NCBI GenBank assembly: GCA_935421135.1
Contig: OW285197.1
Span: forward strand, 10,133,223-10,197,222
Reading direction: 5' to 3'
Length of the DNA stretch: 64,000 nucleotides
Origin: Bugulina stolonifera
Taxonomy: Eukaryota; Bryozoa; Gymnolaemata; Cheilostomatida; Bugulidae
Position 1 is the stretch's first letter. Each line of letters begins with the position of its first letter. Shown piece after piece: positions 35,762 to 49,700 of this stretch. The translations under genes were made by a program, and so were the position numbers. The notes under the pieces were generated by a model that had not been told where the DNA came from, did not search any database, and was given only the letters and a program-made list of their open reading frames with translations.

Positions 35762-37522
35762 TGGACAAAGCCGATTCCTTCAAGATTGATAGTGGCAGTA
35801 TCAGTCCATCTCTCACCACTTTCTTTTCCTTTTGCACCTTCTCTCTCAGAGTAATATTCCAGCCTATGGTGAGGCATAAGATGTCTTGCATGGGACTCGT
35901 ATACTAAACTACATATCTATTCATTATATATTGCTAAAATGTGCAAGAAAACTGGCATAGTGCCAGCTCAGTGTTTGTCATTATTATTCTTTGGTATTCA
36001 CAAAAAAATATTAAAATTTAATAAAGATTGCAGCTAATTGAATAGTTATATCCATATACATGTAGTATTGTACTCAGAACTGATAAAATGCATTTTCACA
36101 TCTCAATTGGGCAATTATTTTAAAAACTCAAAATATATTAGAAGTTTTTTGGTTTGCAAAGATTTGGTAATCGTTTAAGAATTGCAATACTAAGTTGTCA
36201 AATCCAATGGCATGCATAACCATGTGATTGTAGCGCTTGGTGAGCAACTGTATTGATGGAAAAGAGTGAATAGATGAATTTTGTTTTAAAATTGAATCTA
36301 CCACCATAGAATAACTTCTCTTAACGTTTGAGTCTAAGCACTCCATTCAGTAACTAAATAAAATGCACGAGCAATTATTTCATTTAATAGTCGCTTCAGT
36401 ATTTTGTCAGATCTGATCAATATTATATTTCAATCTTTTATTTTATAATAAGTTGAAACCAGGCTGTTTGTCAACAGAGAAAGAGATGTTTTTCCCTAAT
36501 TAAATAACGTTAGCCCTCGTATATTGTATGTACATGTATTTGCACTTCTATTTTGAAATAAACTGTAACCACCTCTTTGCAACATCAGTACATCATATGT
36601 ATATCCCCTAGATACATGTAGATAGTAATTAAGGTAGGACATTAGCCCATATGTTTATACTATATTGCCCACATGTACCTTACATATACTGCACAAATGT
36701 TGTACGTATACCACACAAATACCGTACATACACCATACATATATCGCACATGTACATGTACAATGTACTTTGTACCATATATACACTGGACTTTGAACTG
36801 GCATTGTATTGCCTAATATCACTGCATAGTAGTCAAGACCACTATAATTATTAAAAATATGATTTTACGGGATGCTGACTTTGGCATCAATATTAGATAA
36901 GTTATTGCCGTCAGCTCCTACCGATGCCATAAAGACTTACATGGACTGTGCATCAAATATCTCGGCATTATCACTTGACTCATTGAGCAGACAGTGGTAC
37001 AGGTTATAGGTTTATTGGCTAGCTACATTTACCTATCTTAGTTTACTTGGTTTTCTACTGTTTCCTTTTAGCATCAATATAAACTTACGATAAAATCAGT
37101 TGGTAGGAATAGACAACTCTCAAGTGCATATAGAAACAAAAAGAGCAATAATACAATTTACACTTATTACTTGTTCACATGAGAAGTGCTTTAATTACAC
37201 TGTACATCAGCCACAGTGAAATCTCAACAGATCCATTCATCTATCCATTCATAGTTGTGTTCTTGTGAAGGGGAGGTTGGGTGCACTAGAAGACAAGTTA
37301 CAGATGGCCTTTTTCATCAGCAAAACCAAAGCAAAGGTAATTGTCTTCTCTACATTTAACAGTTTGATTACCGTTACCTTAAACCCCAATCACAAACAAG
37401 CTGCTAAAACATTCAAATCTATCCACTACTGCACCTACATGTACCACAGAAAATGAAAGATGACTGTGCAGCATTAAACTGTTAATAATTATCATTAGCA
37501 GTATATTGTTTGTTTTCTTATT

Positions 37523-37692
37523 AGGAGTTGAGTTCCCATGCTCACTTATGTAACTCGGAGTTGAGTTCCCATGCTCACTTATGTAACTAGGAGTTGGGTT
37601 TCCATGCTCACATATGTAATTAGGAGTTAAGTTCCCATACTCACTTATGTAATTAAGAATTGAGTTCCCATGCTCACTTATGTAACTAGGAG
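37523..37692. repeat. Five tandem copies of the ~33-bp unit (unit 2)
   Basis: Same array as at 10701-10870, same copy number, with a few substitutions. Confidence 0.9.
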
Positions 37693-37711
37693 TTGTCTTC
37701 TTCATGACAAT

Positions 37712-37947
37712 TTTAGGAAGCTGCCGTGGCCTAGTGGTAAGGGCTCTGGACTTTCATGTGGGAGTCCCAGGTTCGATTCCCATAAGAATCATTGGTGGTG
37801 TTAGGAAGGGCTTCTGTGCTACTTCAGCAACTTTGCCATTGGTGAAGTGCCTTCTCTACCTCAAATTAGAAAAAATGCAGTATCTCTTTAGATCTTCGCT
37901 TTCTTACCTGGGATTAATTATAGCAGGAAGTAAAATTGGTAAGTTTT
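37712..37947 (+). mobile_element. tRNA-derived SINE (unit 2)
   Basis: Twin of the SINE at 10890-11122, with the same 14-bp flanking repeats (37698-37711, 37948-37961) and A and B boxes. The insertion therefore predates the duplication. Confidence 0.8.
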
Positions 37948-38373
37948 TTCTTCATGACAATCTTGAAATTTTCCAAATACCTACATGTACATATCAATAG
38001 AAAGGGGTAAAGCTTTTCAGATTTCTCCAGAGTGATACCTAACAGCAGACATAAGAAATCTAATGTATGTGCAGCCTCAAATTATTAATTAGTAATTGTC
38101 AATGCATTGTTTGGAGATGCTATGTATGGAAAGCACATGTGTGTCCTTAAACACAAACGGGATAAGCTAAACTAAATGTGTCCTACTCATACAAACTTCA
38201 GCCTATAAACTATTCTACTCTGTAATAATATAATTTCTCCCAAGCTTCTACAGCTATATTTGATATTTTTGAATAATGCCAGTGCCAGGATGTTCTTTTA
38301 CTGTAGACTTCTGAGCAAGTAGTTACTGTCTGCTGTACAATTTTTCATCAGTAGCTATATTCTAATGATATAT

Positions 38374-39378
38374 TGTAATGTTTTTGAGTATAGTTACATA
38401 CGAGTGCCAATAGGACACTGGTATGGGAAGCGCTTGAAAGGTGGTAGAGGCCGACCAAGTAACCTTCTGCTCATTACATGAAAGAGTGAACAGTTATTAG
38501 ATGCTTTTATTATTGTATATCTGACGTAGGCCGATGCCGAGACTCATTGAAGAGCTCAGGACCGACGTAGGTCTTGTAGACTTTATACTCCAGAGGAGTG
38601 CAATGAAAGATCTGGTATTCTAGGATCTTAAGCCTGACGCTAAATTCATATAGATTCTGGGATCGACCTAAGTCGTAGACCTGGTGTAGAGATATGCTTA
38701 AACGAGGATGGGGATGAACTCGAGCCGTATGGATCTATGGATCCGCCGGTGGAGTTACCCGCCTACAAGAGAAAGCCTCTATAGGTTTGAGTTAGGAGAT
38801 GTTGCTTTGTTAGAGCGCAATCAACAACTGATTTCATACAGAAAATGTGCTACCTTATATACTAAATCTACTTCCGGCAAAAAGAGGCCGATAAGGTATC
38901 GGGTCCAGAACTGATGCAACAACATGGATAGTTCCGCCCGACGTCGGCCACAAGAAGGGTCGGCCTTGACACAAAAAGTGCTTACAATAATCCGAAACAT
39001 AAAGTATATAAGCATGAGCCTATTCCAAGATATCGGCCTTGAAAAGTACATGGTAAAAGACTCTATTTAATATGATCAGACAAGAGAAGATAATTGCTAA
39101 CAATATGTGGGAAAAACCAAGTTGTAATTCCAGTAGTCTGATTGACAGGTAATAATAGTAAAGCGCACAATTATAGTAGTTGATTATATATTATATATAT
39201 ATATATGTGGTATAAGCATGCATGAATATACATGTAATTGTATAAGATAAGACGACAGGCATGAATGGATATAGATAATATGGATAAGTGTGTACGTGCA
39301 TAATAATGTCAGTGTACAATGTCAATGTTAATGTGGTTAGCCCAGGGAGGCCATTGCCACGAAGGCTGTTTCACCACA
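38374..39378 (-). mobile_element. Solo LTR, 1005 bp (unit 2 intergenic)
   Basis: Twin of 11542-12546, same length, ATAT on both sides; inserted before the duplication. Confidence 0.85.
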
Positions 39379-40162
39379 ATATTATAAGGTTGGTCGTCTT
39401 GTTGGGTTTGGGGCTAGTACATCCTAATTTGAAAGTTATGTTTGAATCAACAACCAAAAGTGTCATATGATTCGCTGCAAGAAAGAAAAAGTTTGGGAAG
39501 TTTGAGCCTAGTTTCTACAAATTTCCATAATATTATAGAGGCTGCATTTCACATGGAAATAATGCATATACTATCAGCTCATTGAGTTCATGTAATATAA
39601 TGGTACCTTGTTAAGAAGTTATCAAATCATTCAGCTTTATCACCCCAACAGTAACCGCTATGTATATACACCTAACTAGCCATGCAAACTATTAAATAAG
39701 ATGAAATGAAAATTAATTTGTAATTATCTCCTCCACCGTTGGTAGTCATCTTCCCTTATCCCCTTAATGTTTTATTGAGTGCTAATTATTTAATCTTATG
39801 TGTTTGGATTTCTACAGTTGCATACTGTTAGCCAAACTAAGACAATAATAGGTGACAATGTAGCAACTATATATCTTGATGTCTGTCATATACAATGTAC
39901 ATATGAATGTATGATGTAATTAGTGTATCATATTATGTTCTGGATATTTCTATGCAGGCACTACATGCATTTCAGGAATCACTACACATGTTTATGTTTT
40001 ATATCACTTGAATACATTGTTATATGAAGTAATATTCTGCTCGCTGCGTTATGAACATAAATACTCAAGTAATGCTGAAGCCTCTTGACAGGACTAGCTG
40101 TAGATGAATACAGCTTCTTAAAAAACAAGTTTCATCCCCAATCTATAACAAACTCAGTTAAA

Positions 40163-42180
40163 ATTGTTTTCTAAGTTTTCTGAATGCATTATAACACCCT
40201 GCATCATTGCTCACAGTTTGAATGAATATACACAATGGTAGCAAAGATTCTATTATATGTAGTTAGTAAGCAAAGAGTTCTATAAGAAGATTCTCTTTAA
40301 AACAACCCAAGCTAAAACAGAATCGTTTAATAGACGACTGAACCTGCATACATGTACTCAGGTGATACTGGAGCAGGATTCAGTAGCTGCTCTTCATAGG
40401 TCCTACTGCTTTTACATGTAGAAGTTAATGTTTAATTCATGACTCACCTGTTATCTACGTGTTTGAAGTTCAATAGATCTGTTTTTAAGTTTTCTGAATG
40501 AATTTTGACAACCTCGATCATTGCTCACTGTTTGAATGAATATACACAATGGTAACAATAACTCTATTACTTAGTATGCAAAATGGCTTCATGAGAAAAT
40601 CCTCTGGAATATAAGCATTGTAACAATATATCACAAGACTGGTGTCATATTAGAGCATGTGCCTCTATTTAACCAATCAGCATTGAACATGAATACTGAT
40701 TGGTGGAAAGCTCTCACCAACCCACCAATCAGCATCGAACATGAATGCTGATTGGTGGAAAATTGCATGCTGTTACGCTCATCAGTTCAACATTGAAAAT
40801 TATTGTAAACCGCCTGGTAGACCCTACCTCCTACCTACACTGTGTAAACACAATGTAGTGTCGTGTCTATCATATAAAGTGATGTACAATGCGGTAGCAT
40901 TTGTCTCATGCAAAGCCTAATTCTCGAATCAAACTGTATAATATTATATGTCTCTGAGTACGACATGGGCATCACTTCATATCGACATCAAATCTATGTG
41001 CATACACATCAGTGTCATGTGGCATTAGTAAAAAAAGAATGATCAATTTGAAATTGCCTCCTCCACTATTAATGTACACTTTGGCCACCAAGAATTCCGT
41101 TGACTGTTTTCCGTAAACGCCAAACTAAGACAGATCGCATCAGGATGGGCGTATAGCAACACAACATCTACATGAAAGTCCCTTTCCAAACAAATTTAAT
41201 AAGTGCCAGTAACACAGGGATAACTACGCCAAACCTTCCTCAGCAAAGTAATTGCTATATTTCACCTGAATAGATTTTTGAACACGAAGATATATTGCTC
41301 ACAGTGTTGATGAACATAGATAATACAGGGATGATAGAAATTATATTTTTACATTGAGATATTAAATGAATAAGCAACCACAGAGTTTATGTAAGCCCTC
41401 TCTACATACAAGTGATTATGGTATACATTTACATGCACATGTAGATAAAGAAATACAGTCATAGCATCACATGAATCCGATTTTATTAACAACGGCCTAA
41501 ACCTAGTTATCTCATCAACTGGTGGAGTGTGGCCACAATCATTTACGCTCCGTGGGTGTTCTATGTTTATATAAATGCCATAGTGTAATAAAGTGACATT
41601 GCCTGCAAGAAAACTCTCTAAAAGAGTTGAATAAAATTCTATCCGTTGATTTGACAAGTGAACTGACATCTGGCACAGAGGTGATAGTGAAGCATATATG
41701 CAATGTATAAACTCTTGATGGAACCTACATGTGAATTGTATAACATGAAGGTGTCAATGTGAGTTCAACCTACATGTATGTGATATTTGCTGCATTGAAA
41801 TTATAGTTCATCCTTAGTCTATTAAGTTTATTAAACGTGTTTTTGCATTTTCTCTATGAATTTCATTAGGTCCTAGAAAATGCATCATTGCCTACTGTTT
41901 GAATGAATATACATAAAGATAAAAATAATTCTATTACTTAGGAATGCAATGAGTTTTATGAGAAAATTATCTAAAACACAAACAAGAAAGCGCCATTGTA
42001 CATCACATGTCCCCTCTTAACCAATCATCGCTGGACATGTATACTACTTGCTGGAATGCTCAACCATTCAGCACTGAGCATGCATTTACTGCTTGCTGGA
42101 ATGCTCAACCAATGAGCACTGAGCATGTATACTACTTGCTGGAATGCCGCTCCAATCATCACTGAACATGTAATATAGCC
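40163..42180. repeat. Degenerate repeats, CCAAT palindromes and 44-bp tandem repeat (unit 2)
   Basis: Copies of the unit 1 elements: dispersed repeats from about 40163, palindromes at 40673-40703 and 40722-40758 (the 14-bp arms still perfect), and the CCAAT tandem repeat at about 42019-42180. Confidence 0.75.
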
Positions 42181-42961
42181 AGGTGGAGGGTATGTCATGA
42201 TACAAATCCATCCTGCTTACAATCTAATAGACACAATGTACCAACCAGTGTGACAAGTATGAATATTATGTATCTGCACTAAAATATGTTTTATGAATCA
42301 CATAATATAATTTGCTGATGGAGTTACATGAATATCGAACAATATTCACTTTAAGTAACAATATGTTATTTTACGCTGGCATAAACTTGCCGATCAGATA
42401 TTAGGTTACATAGCTGGGGATAAGATTTGAGCATTAGTACATCTGAATACCAATGATGTATGTAACAATGATAATATAATATGTATACATTCATTGTAAT
42501 ATATTCTAAACTTGGAGGATAAAATAGCACCGTAATATTATCATTCAAGTGCACTGGTTATTGACCAACAGTCTGACACGTACGTGTACATATATACTCA
42601 AATTACAGGAAAATGTCGTCAATTGCTGATCCTAGTGAGAATATTTGCATAAAATCTACAGAAAGTGGTGATTTTACACACTCAAGAGTTGTGTCGTAGT
42701 TGTGTGCACTTGGTGTTAGAATGCCACAGTATCGTGACATGTATATATGTATATAATTATGTTGTATATTCACTTATCAACTGTTTAACGATGAATTGCG
42801 CAACTGCTTAGTACAAGTACAGAAAGGTCTAAAACCTCGGTTCTGAGCAAGTGATTATATAATTTTAAATCTAATTGAAAATGTAAATCATAGGATGACG
42901 AAAGTCAGTAAAGCGTGCTCAGTATGCAATTATAATGTTTTAGTTTCATAACCTTCATCAA

Positions 42962-43131
42962 CCAATCAGCATAAGTTTCAACAATAGGAGGTGATATACT
43001 TGTCTCCAATTGGCTGCTTTAGAGCAACTTTCTAGTACGCTCCTCCCTCTCATAGAGATATTGACCAATTAAAATACGTTGTTTGTCACAAACTAACATA
43101 TTCACTCCTTAAACCTGTGGTGTCAGTTCGA
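42962..43131 (+). promoter_or_regulatory. Candidate gene 3 promoter
   Basis: Same CCAAT arrangement as 16128-16297 with a few substitutions (for example TCCAATTGGC here against TCCAATTGAC). Inferred from position before the leader exon. Confidence 0.35.
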
Positions 43132-43756
43132 ATGGGAGCTTCATCTGGTGCAGCAGCAAAGAAAGCCATTAGCATATCTCAGGTAACCACTTTAATGTAT
43201 ATTTTATTGCTAAATGTGCCAAATCTGGCTTGTTCCAATTATTTTCTTAGGCAAGGAATTTCTAATGCACCGAGAATATATTGTTGAAATAGATTTTAGC
43301 TAATATTTGGTAACATTAACAGCTTATACGTTTACAGTATCAACCGAGATTTTCGACCAGTAGCCTAATCAGTTTGTTTCAACTCTTTATTTATTTAGTG
43401 ATTTTTTTAATGGTTATGTTTTGATGACACTTCAATATTCTTATGCTACACTTAAATAGCGTCCAATATATTGTATCCTAATAGAATGTTTTCAGGCAAG
43501 CAATATGCTTTTGGTTAAGTCCTCTGAATCTTGGTAGTATTTTAGCTAATTACTTTTGAGTTTAATACAAATAGCTTCTAGCAGGTGAGTATTTCATATC
43601 GTAACACTTTTTAAAAATTTGTAAGCAATTACAGTGTAATTGAAGTGCATGTGCAGAATAATGCATTTGTAGAGATTTAAAACTTACACATCAGAGGTGT
43701 CTATTTCCTTGTAGAACCTGTTGGACAAAAGTTCTGGAAACGCTCAAACGTCATAA
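43132..43756 (+). other. Candidate 5' leader exon and uORF of gene 3
   Basis: Exon 43132-43182 and the continuation at 43715-43756 are identical in coding sequence to the gene 2 leader (30 codons starting MGASSG, TAA 18 bases before the gene 3 ATG). Confidence 0.4.
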
Positions 43757-43774
43757 AACTGAGAAGTTCTCAGC

Positions 43775-46700
43775 ATGGCAGCAATACTTCTCTTCTTCTG
43801 TAAGTACATAAACTTCTAACATGCTGCAGTAAGTGTGTCTATAGAGAACTTAATAAACTAAAAGCTATGGATTCTCATCCTGCTAGGTTTATTTAGTGTT
43901 CTTCTATTCATGTAGATCTCATGGGTCTTTTTGGAGGCGTACTGGGAGGTAAGCTATTTGTAAATGCTTCAGCGAGTCATAATATCTGATGTATGCACAG
44001 GTTTCTCTCTCTGTAGATCTCGACACACTTTACATACACAGTGCGATAAACTTTTTTATCTGGTTTCACCTTCTCTGTAGGAGATTAGATTAACCAGACA
44101 TATGTTTCCAACCGACTGGTGTAATAACGTGCTTTCACCCATTCACTGCTGTACAAGTGATGCTGCTGTCAATTTCATTCCACTTAGCCGCATTGCGTTC
44201 AGTTTTATTGTACTTTGTTAACTCACGACCTACAATTTACAGTATCGATCAGAAAATTTTTATTAGAATACGCCGAACTTTCAATTCTCTGAATATAAAT
44301 TGAGACAACAAAAACCACGGACTGTAAAGTGTTTAAACAGAAGTTAATATTCTCACATGAATTCAAATTAGTGATATAAAATAGACTCATGTTGTTTTTA
44401 TGGTAGTAAATATCGACATCTAGTGCATAATGCATACTTTACAGAAAACTGCACAACAACAATTAACGATTCATCTGGAGTTATAACATCTCCAGAGTTC
44501 CCTTCTACCTACCCGAATGATTTAGATTATGAAGTGTGCATTACTTCCCCTACTGGAAGTGATATATGGATACATTTAGTAATACTACGGACTGAGCCAT
44601 CCGATGTTTTGCGTGTAAGTATGATTGTCTAGTTTACCACATGCAGTCATTCTGAGAAATCCTTTCTCAAGCAGTTTAATTAGATTTTCCTAGCTTCATG
44701 GCATTGATCCTTTTCATTTTTTTTTATATCTTTTGTATTTGAATTCTTTTATAGTTATTTTAAATAACAGAAGTCATCATTTTATCTGACAATTGCACAT
44801 TTTACATGAGACCATTAGTAATGAAATGATATTTATTTAAATCAATGCTTATTCTTGTAGTTAGCTTTGTATATACACTACAATGTATTTAAGAAGACTC
44901 ATAAAATGAAGTAGTAAAAAGCAGTGCAGAATATGCAAAGATTTATATATAGTGTGGCTATTGGCTATAATATTATAATGTTTTGTGCTATGGGTTTCAC
45001 ACTAGTGTGGATATGAGCAGAGTGTGGTAATTGCTTGGTAGTGGTAGTGGGCTGCCAAGGTAAACTTCCACACATTACATAAAGAGCGAACAGTTATGTA
45101 AGCTCTTATAGGTATTGTAGAGGACGTAGGCCGATGCTTAGACTCATTAAAGAGTCAAAGATCGACTAAGGTCCGATGTCTATCTTCATCAAGAGTGTGG
45201 TAAGAGATTTATACTAGTATGAGGATGAGCTCAGGCGCTAAAGGTTCAGAGGACCGAGGTTGGAGCTGCCTGCCCGCCAGAGTAAGACTCTGTAGGTTGA
45301 GTTAGTAGATGTTGCTTTATTAGAGCGCAATCAACAACTGACTAGCATAGAAAATTGTGCTGGCTTTTATACTATTGAGTTTCCAGTAAAGAGCGCGATA
45401 TGGGGTTGGGTGGGACAACAAGGCATCGCCCCCGGAAATTGTGTAACAGTATGGCTGAAAATTGCCCGAGGTCCGACCATAAAAGGGTCGGCCATGCACA
45501 AAAACTGCCTACAATCATGTGAAATGGATCTTGTATTAAAATGACTAAGATACAAGGCGTCGGCCATTACTTATAATAGGCAAAAAGACTTAGCATGAAA
45601 GTAAACAATAGTGTACTTGTAATAACAATGCAATGACCGAAAGGCCGACATAGGGTCGTCCGGAAATTGCACAACAACACGGCGGCCAGAAGCCCGAGGC
45701 CGACCCAAAAGAGGTCGGGTACAACTAAAGATGCTTAAAATCATCCAATTTGTGTACAAAATCAATTATAGCTACATGTAACCCTGAGAGGTCGGCCATC
45801 TTTACATGGGTATAAAATGGGCAGAATTGCTCAGTAATATATACAACAAGTGTATAAAAGATATGTAATTATAATGGCATGGTTAAGACATGCATAGAAA
45901 TACTGACATGGGTCAAATGTAGGTAAGTCGAGAGCATTTTAGGACATGAATGAGTAGAGATGTGACAACTACATGTAGCTCTACTTAAAGTACTATAATG
46001 TCCATCAGGCAAGCTGAGGTCGTGTAAGGACATGTTCTGACCATTGCAATATACACATAATGGGCTGCGAAGAAAAGCAGTTTAGCTCGACTGCTATTGA
46101 AAGAAGTCCACTGATAGTGCTCACATGAGGATGCACGCCTGCTGGCTGTGTACTCACTAAAATTGAGGTGGGTACACGCTGTATACTCCCGCATAACCAT
46201 ACTTCGAACACTAGGTAAAAGACAGCTTTCGAAAAATCAGCAAAAAACTGATAGTAAGTGCACATTAAAACCGCCCAGCACTACTAATAATATTTTGTAA
46301 GCTAAGCTAAGCCTCAGAAGTTTTAATCGTACATAGTAAATTGAAGTCATTTTTATAGTACTCAGCAGATACCAAGGCTAATAATTTGCGCTAGCCAGGT
46401 ATTAAAATCATATGACGTCTAATTAGGCTAGCTCGTCTGTATAGGTTTTACGTATGTTGAATATGCAATGCACTAAAGGTAAAGTGTGTGTTTTCTTTAT
46501 GTGGCATAGATCTATGACATGAACACCGGGAATCTAAGATTTGAAGAGTCAGAAGTTGCCACTGGCTATGGGAGACTTTCAAACCATACTAGAATAACCT
46601 TCACTACGGACAGCTCAGGTAGAGACAGTGGATGGAGAATAGTCTGGGATGGCAAGTAAACCATAGTATTATATAAATAAAATATACATCTCATCCGACT

Positions 46701-49700
46701 ACCTGCAATACATGTGTAGCTACATTGTACTTGTGTTGTTTTGGCTTAAGCATATTATTATTTCCTGTACGCTGGGTTTTATTCGCGTGACTTTGATTTA
46801 ACATTTTAACGAGGGGAGCGAACTCGCTAAAAAATAATATTCGTATTAGTAAACTATCAGTTAACCATATTCATGTGTTGTTTTCATTAGCCTATAGGAG
46901 TGAAGGCTAATTTTGCGTGGCTGGCTACTGATCTGATAGCTCAGGTGGCAGAGTGTTAGACTGTCATTTAACGTGGGTTCGAATCCCACTGACGCACTAT
47001 ACTTTTTCTCCTTTCTTTTTTATAAGATTAGGGCTATACAATACTAATTTCATCTGTAACTGTCACATAGGATTACTGCAAGTGCAATTTTATATTCAAT
47101 CATAGGGATTCCTTAAATGGTTTATGCCACGTGTTTTAAGGTAGCACTAAGACGCACTCAGCTATTTAGTGGCACAATATTGTAATGTTTCGCTGTGTAG
47201 AGTTACGTACGAGTGCCGATGTAGGCAAGGGTACGGGAAGTGCTTGGTAGTTGGTATTGGTCTGCCAAGGTAGCTTCCACACATTATATAAAGAGTGAAC
47301 AGTTAGTTAAGCTCTTGTGATTATTGATGAAGACGTAGGCTGAGGCTGAGACTCATAGAAGAGTCCTGGGTTGACGTAGGTCTGTAGGTCTGTAGGTTTA
47401 TACTCCAAAGGAGTGTAGAAAGAGGTAATGTTGATCTAAGAGCGTTAGAACCTCTAAATCGGGTATTCGGAGTCTCTGAAGGGTTCCAGGAGAGATCAGG
47501 TTAGTAGTGCAGCCTGTGTCCATGAGCATCTTAACTGACTGACCGCCGAGTCCTCCTTGAGGGACATACTGGGTACACGGAGTTTCTTGTATGTTACTGG
47601 CGTCACTGTTGGAAGAGTGGTGTTGGTATCGACATCGTCTTCGGGTAGTCCTTCTAAGATGGCAACTGTGTGTGAGTGAGAAGCCTGAGAGTCAGCCTCT
47701 ACTGTCTCGGGCCTGGGCCATTTCCCTGAGTAGATTCTCTCTACTCTGGCTCTTTGGCTGGAGTAGGGTATTTCCCACTAAAGTTCTGGTTCTGCATGAG
47801 TCGTCCAGATTTCTTTCCAGAATGCCAGGTAGGTCTTGCTTTATACCCTGGGGCTGGAGAATTCTGTATGAGTCGACGGAGCTGTCATCCACCTATGTCG
47901 GGTTAGTGTCCACTTGACTGATGTGGTTGGGCTCCGGGGCTGTTTCTGTGAAGGCTCTAGTAGCATGCGTCTTTCCTCTGTGTGAAGGTTTTTTAACAAG
48001 CAGGAAATCATTACCTGCTCTGACGACTGTGTCGACATCTCTGAGATTGATGACTAGTAGATGCCTTTGTAGCTGTCCGTCTTCGAGTGAGTTACTGAAG
48101 TTCTCAACGGCTAGAATACGGCGCTGTGCATCAGGTACCTCCTGAAACGATATGTCTACTAATCTCTGTACTAGGGTGGCATGCTCTTGTAAGGACACGC
48201 CAGATCCTTTCTTTAGTTGTCCTAGTTGAAGCCGGGCTTCCTTGAAGGTTAGCCCAAACCGAGCACGAAGGGCTTCAAAGATGCCTTCAGTAGTGCTGGG
48301 TCAGCCACACTCTTGTGCAGGGCCCCTGAGGGTCTCTCTCAGATGTACATGTAGGTAAGTTGAGCAGGATTTCAATTGTTAGCTTCAGCTACAGTAGGGA
48401 CTTGCTCGATAAAGAATTCGACGTCGCCTTGTTCGTCGAATTGAGGAATCATGAAGGAAGCCTGGGGAGGAGTAGGTCAAACTTTGACCAGAAACCTCCC
48501 GAAGACTTCTGCAAGCCGATCTATATCTGCCATACTTCAGTGATAAGTACTTACATGTAGGTACTGTAAAGAGACGACGTAGTCGTCTTGTTGATGAGGA
48601 GCTTAGGACGACTAAAGTCGTCTAACTGTTCCGTCGTCTGAAGGGTCCAAGGTCAAGGATTTACCATTTAGGCCAATGAAGGTCGATGGGTTCTCGGTTT
48701 AGTGCCGAGGCCGTGATTGCCTTCCCTCTCACTGCAAAGAGCCGACCAAAAGATTCCACCGCTGCCACTAATGTAATGTTTTGCTGTGTAGGGTTACGCA
48801 CGAGTGCCGATGTAGGCACGGATACGGGAAGCGCTTGGTAGTTGGTAGTGGACGACCAAGGTAACTTCCACACATTACATAAAAAGTGAACAGTTAGTTA
48901 AGCTCTAAGATTGTTGATAAAGACGTAGGCGGAGGCTGATACTCATGGAAGAGTCCAGGGTTGACGTAGGTCTGTAGGTTTATACTCCAAAGGAGTGTAG
49001 AAAGAAGTAATGTTGATCTAAGGGCTTAGACCCGATGCTAGATTCATGAAGAATCTGGGATCGGCTAAAGTCTGATGATGTAGAACCCACAAGGAGTGTA
49101 GAAAGAGTGCTTAAACGAGTGTGAGGACGACGTCGGCTGCTTATGTCTAAGAAGACCTGTGGGTGGAGCTGCCTGCCTGCAAGAGTAAGACTCTAGGTTG
49201 AGTTAGGAGATGTTGCTTTATTAGAGCGCAATCAACAGCTTATTTGATACAACAAATGTTTTGGCTTTTATACATAAGATACTTCCAGAAAAAGGTACGA
49301 GAAGGTATCGGGCTGGTACAATAAGGTATAGGGTCGGAGCTTACGCTACAACATGGCAAAGTTCCGCCCGACGTCGACCACCAAAAGGGTCGACCTTGCA
49401 CAAGAAGTGTTTACACTATACCAGAACGGATTATATATAAGTGTGGCCGTGTTCTGACACATCGGCCCAAAAGTATACAGGTAGAAGACTTAGAGAAAGC
49501 AATCAGGATAATAAGTGCTTGCACACATAGTATAATTGAACCATGTAAGAAATGTGACAGCCTGATTGGCTAATAATAGCAATATAAGGCACATTATGTA
49601 TACAGTAATTGATTATAATAGTAGAATAATAGTGTAATGTCCATGCATGTATAAGATATGTGTAAGAGCAATGTTCATGCATGTATAAGATGTTGGAACA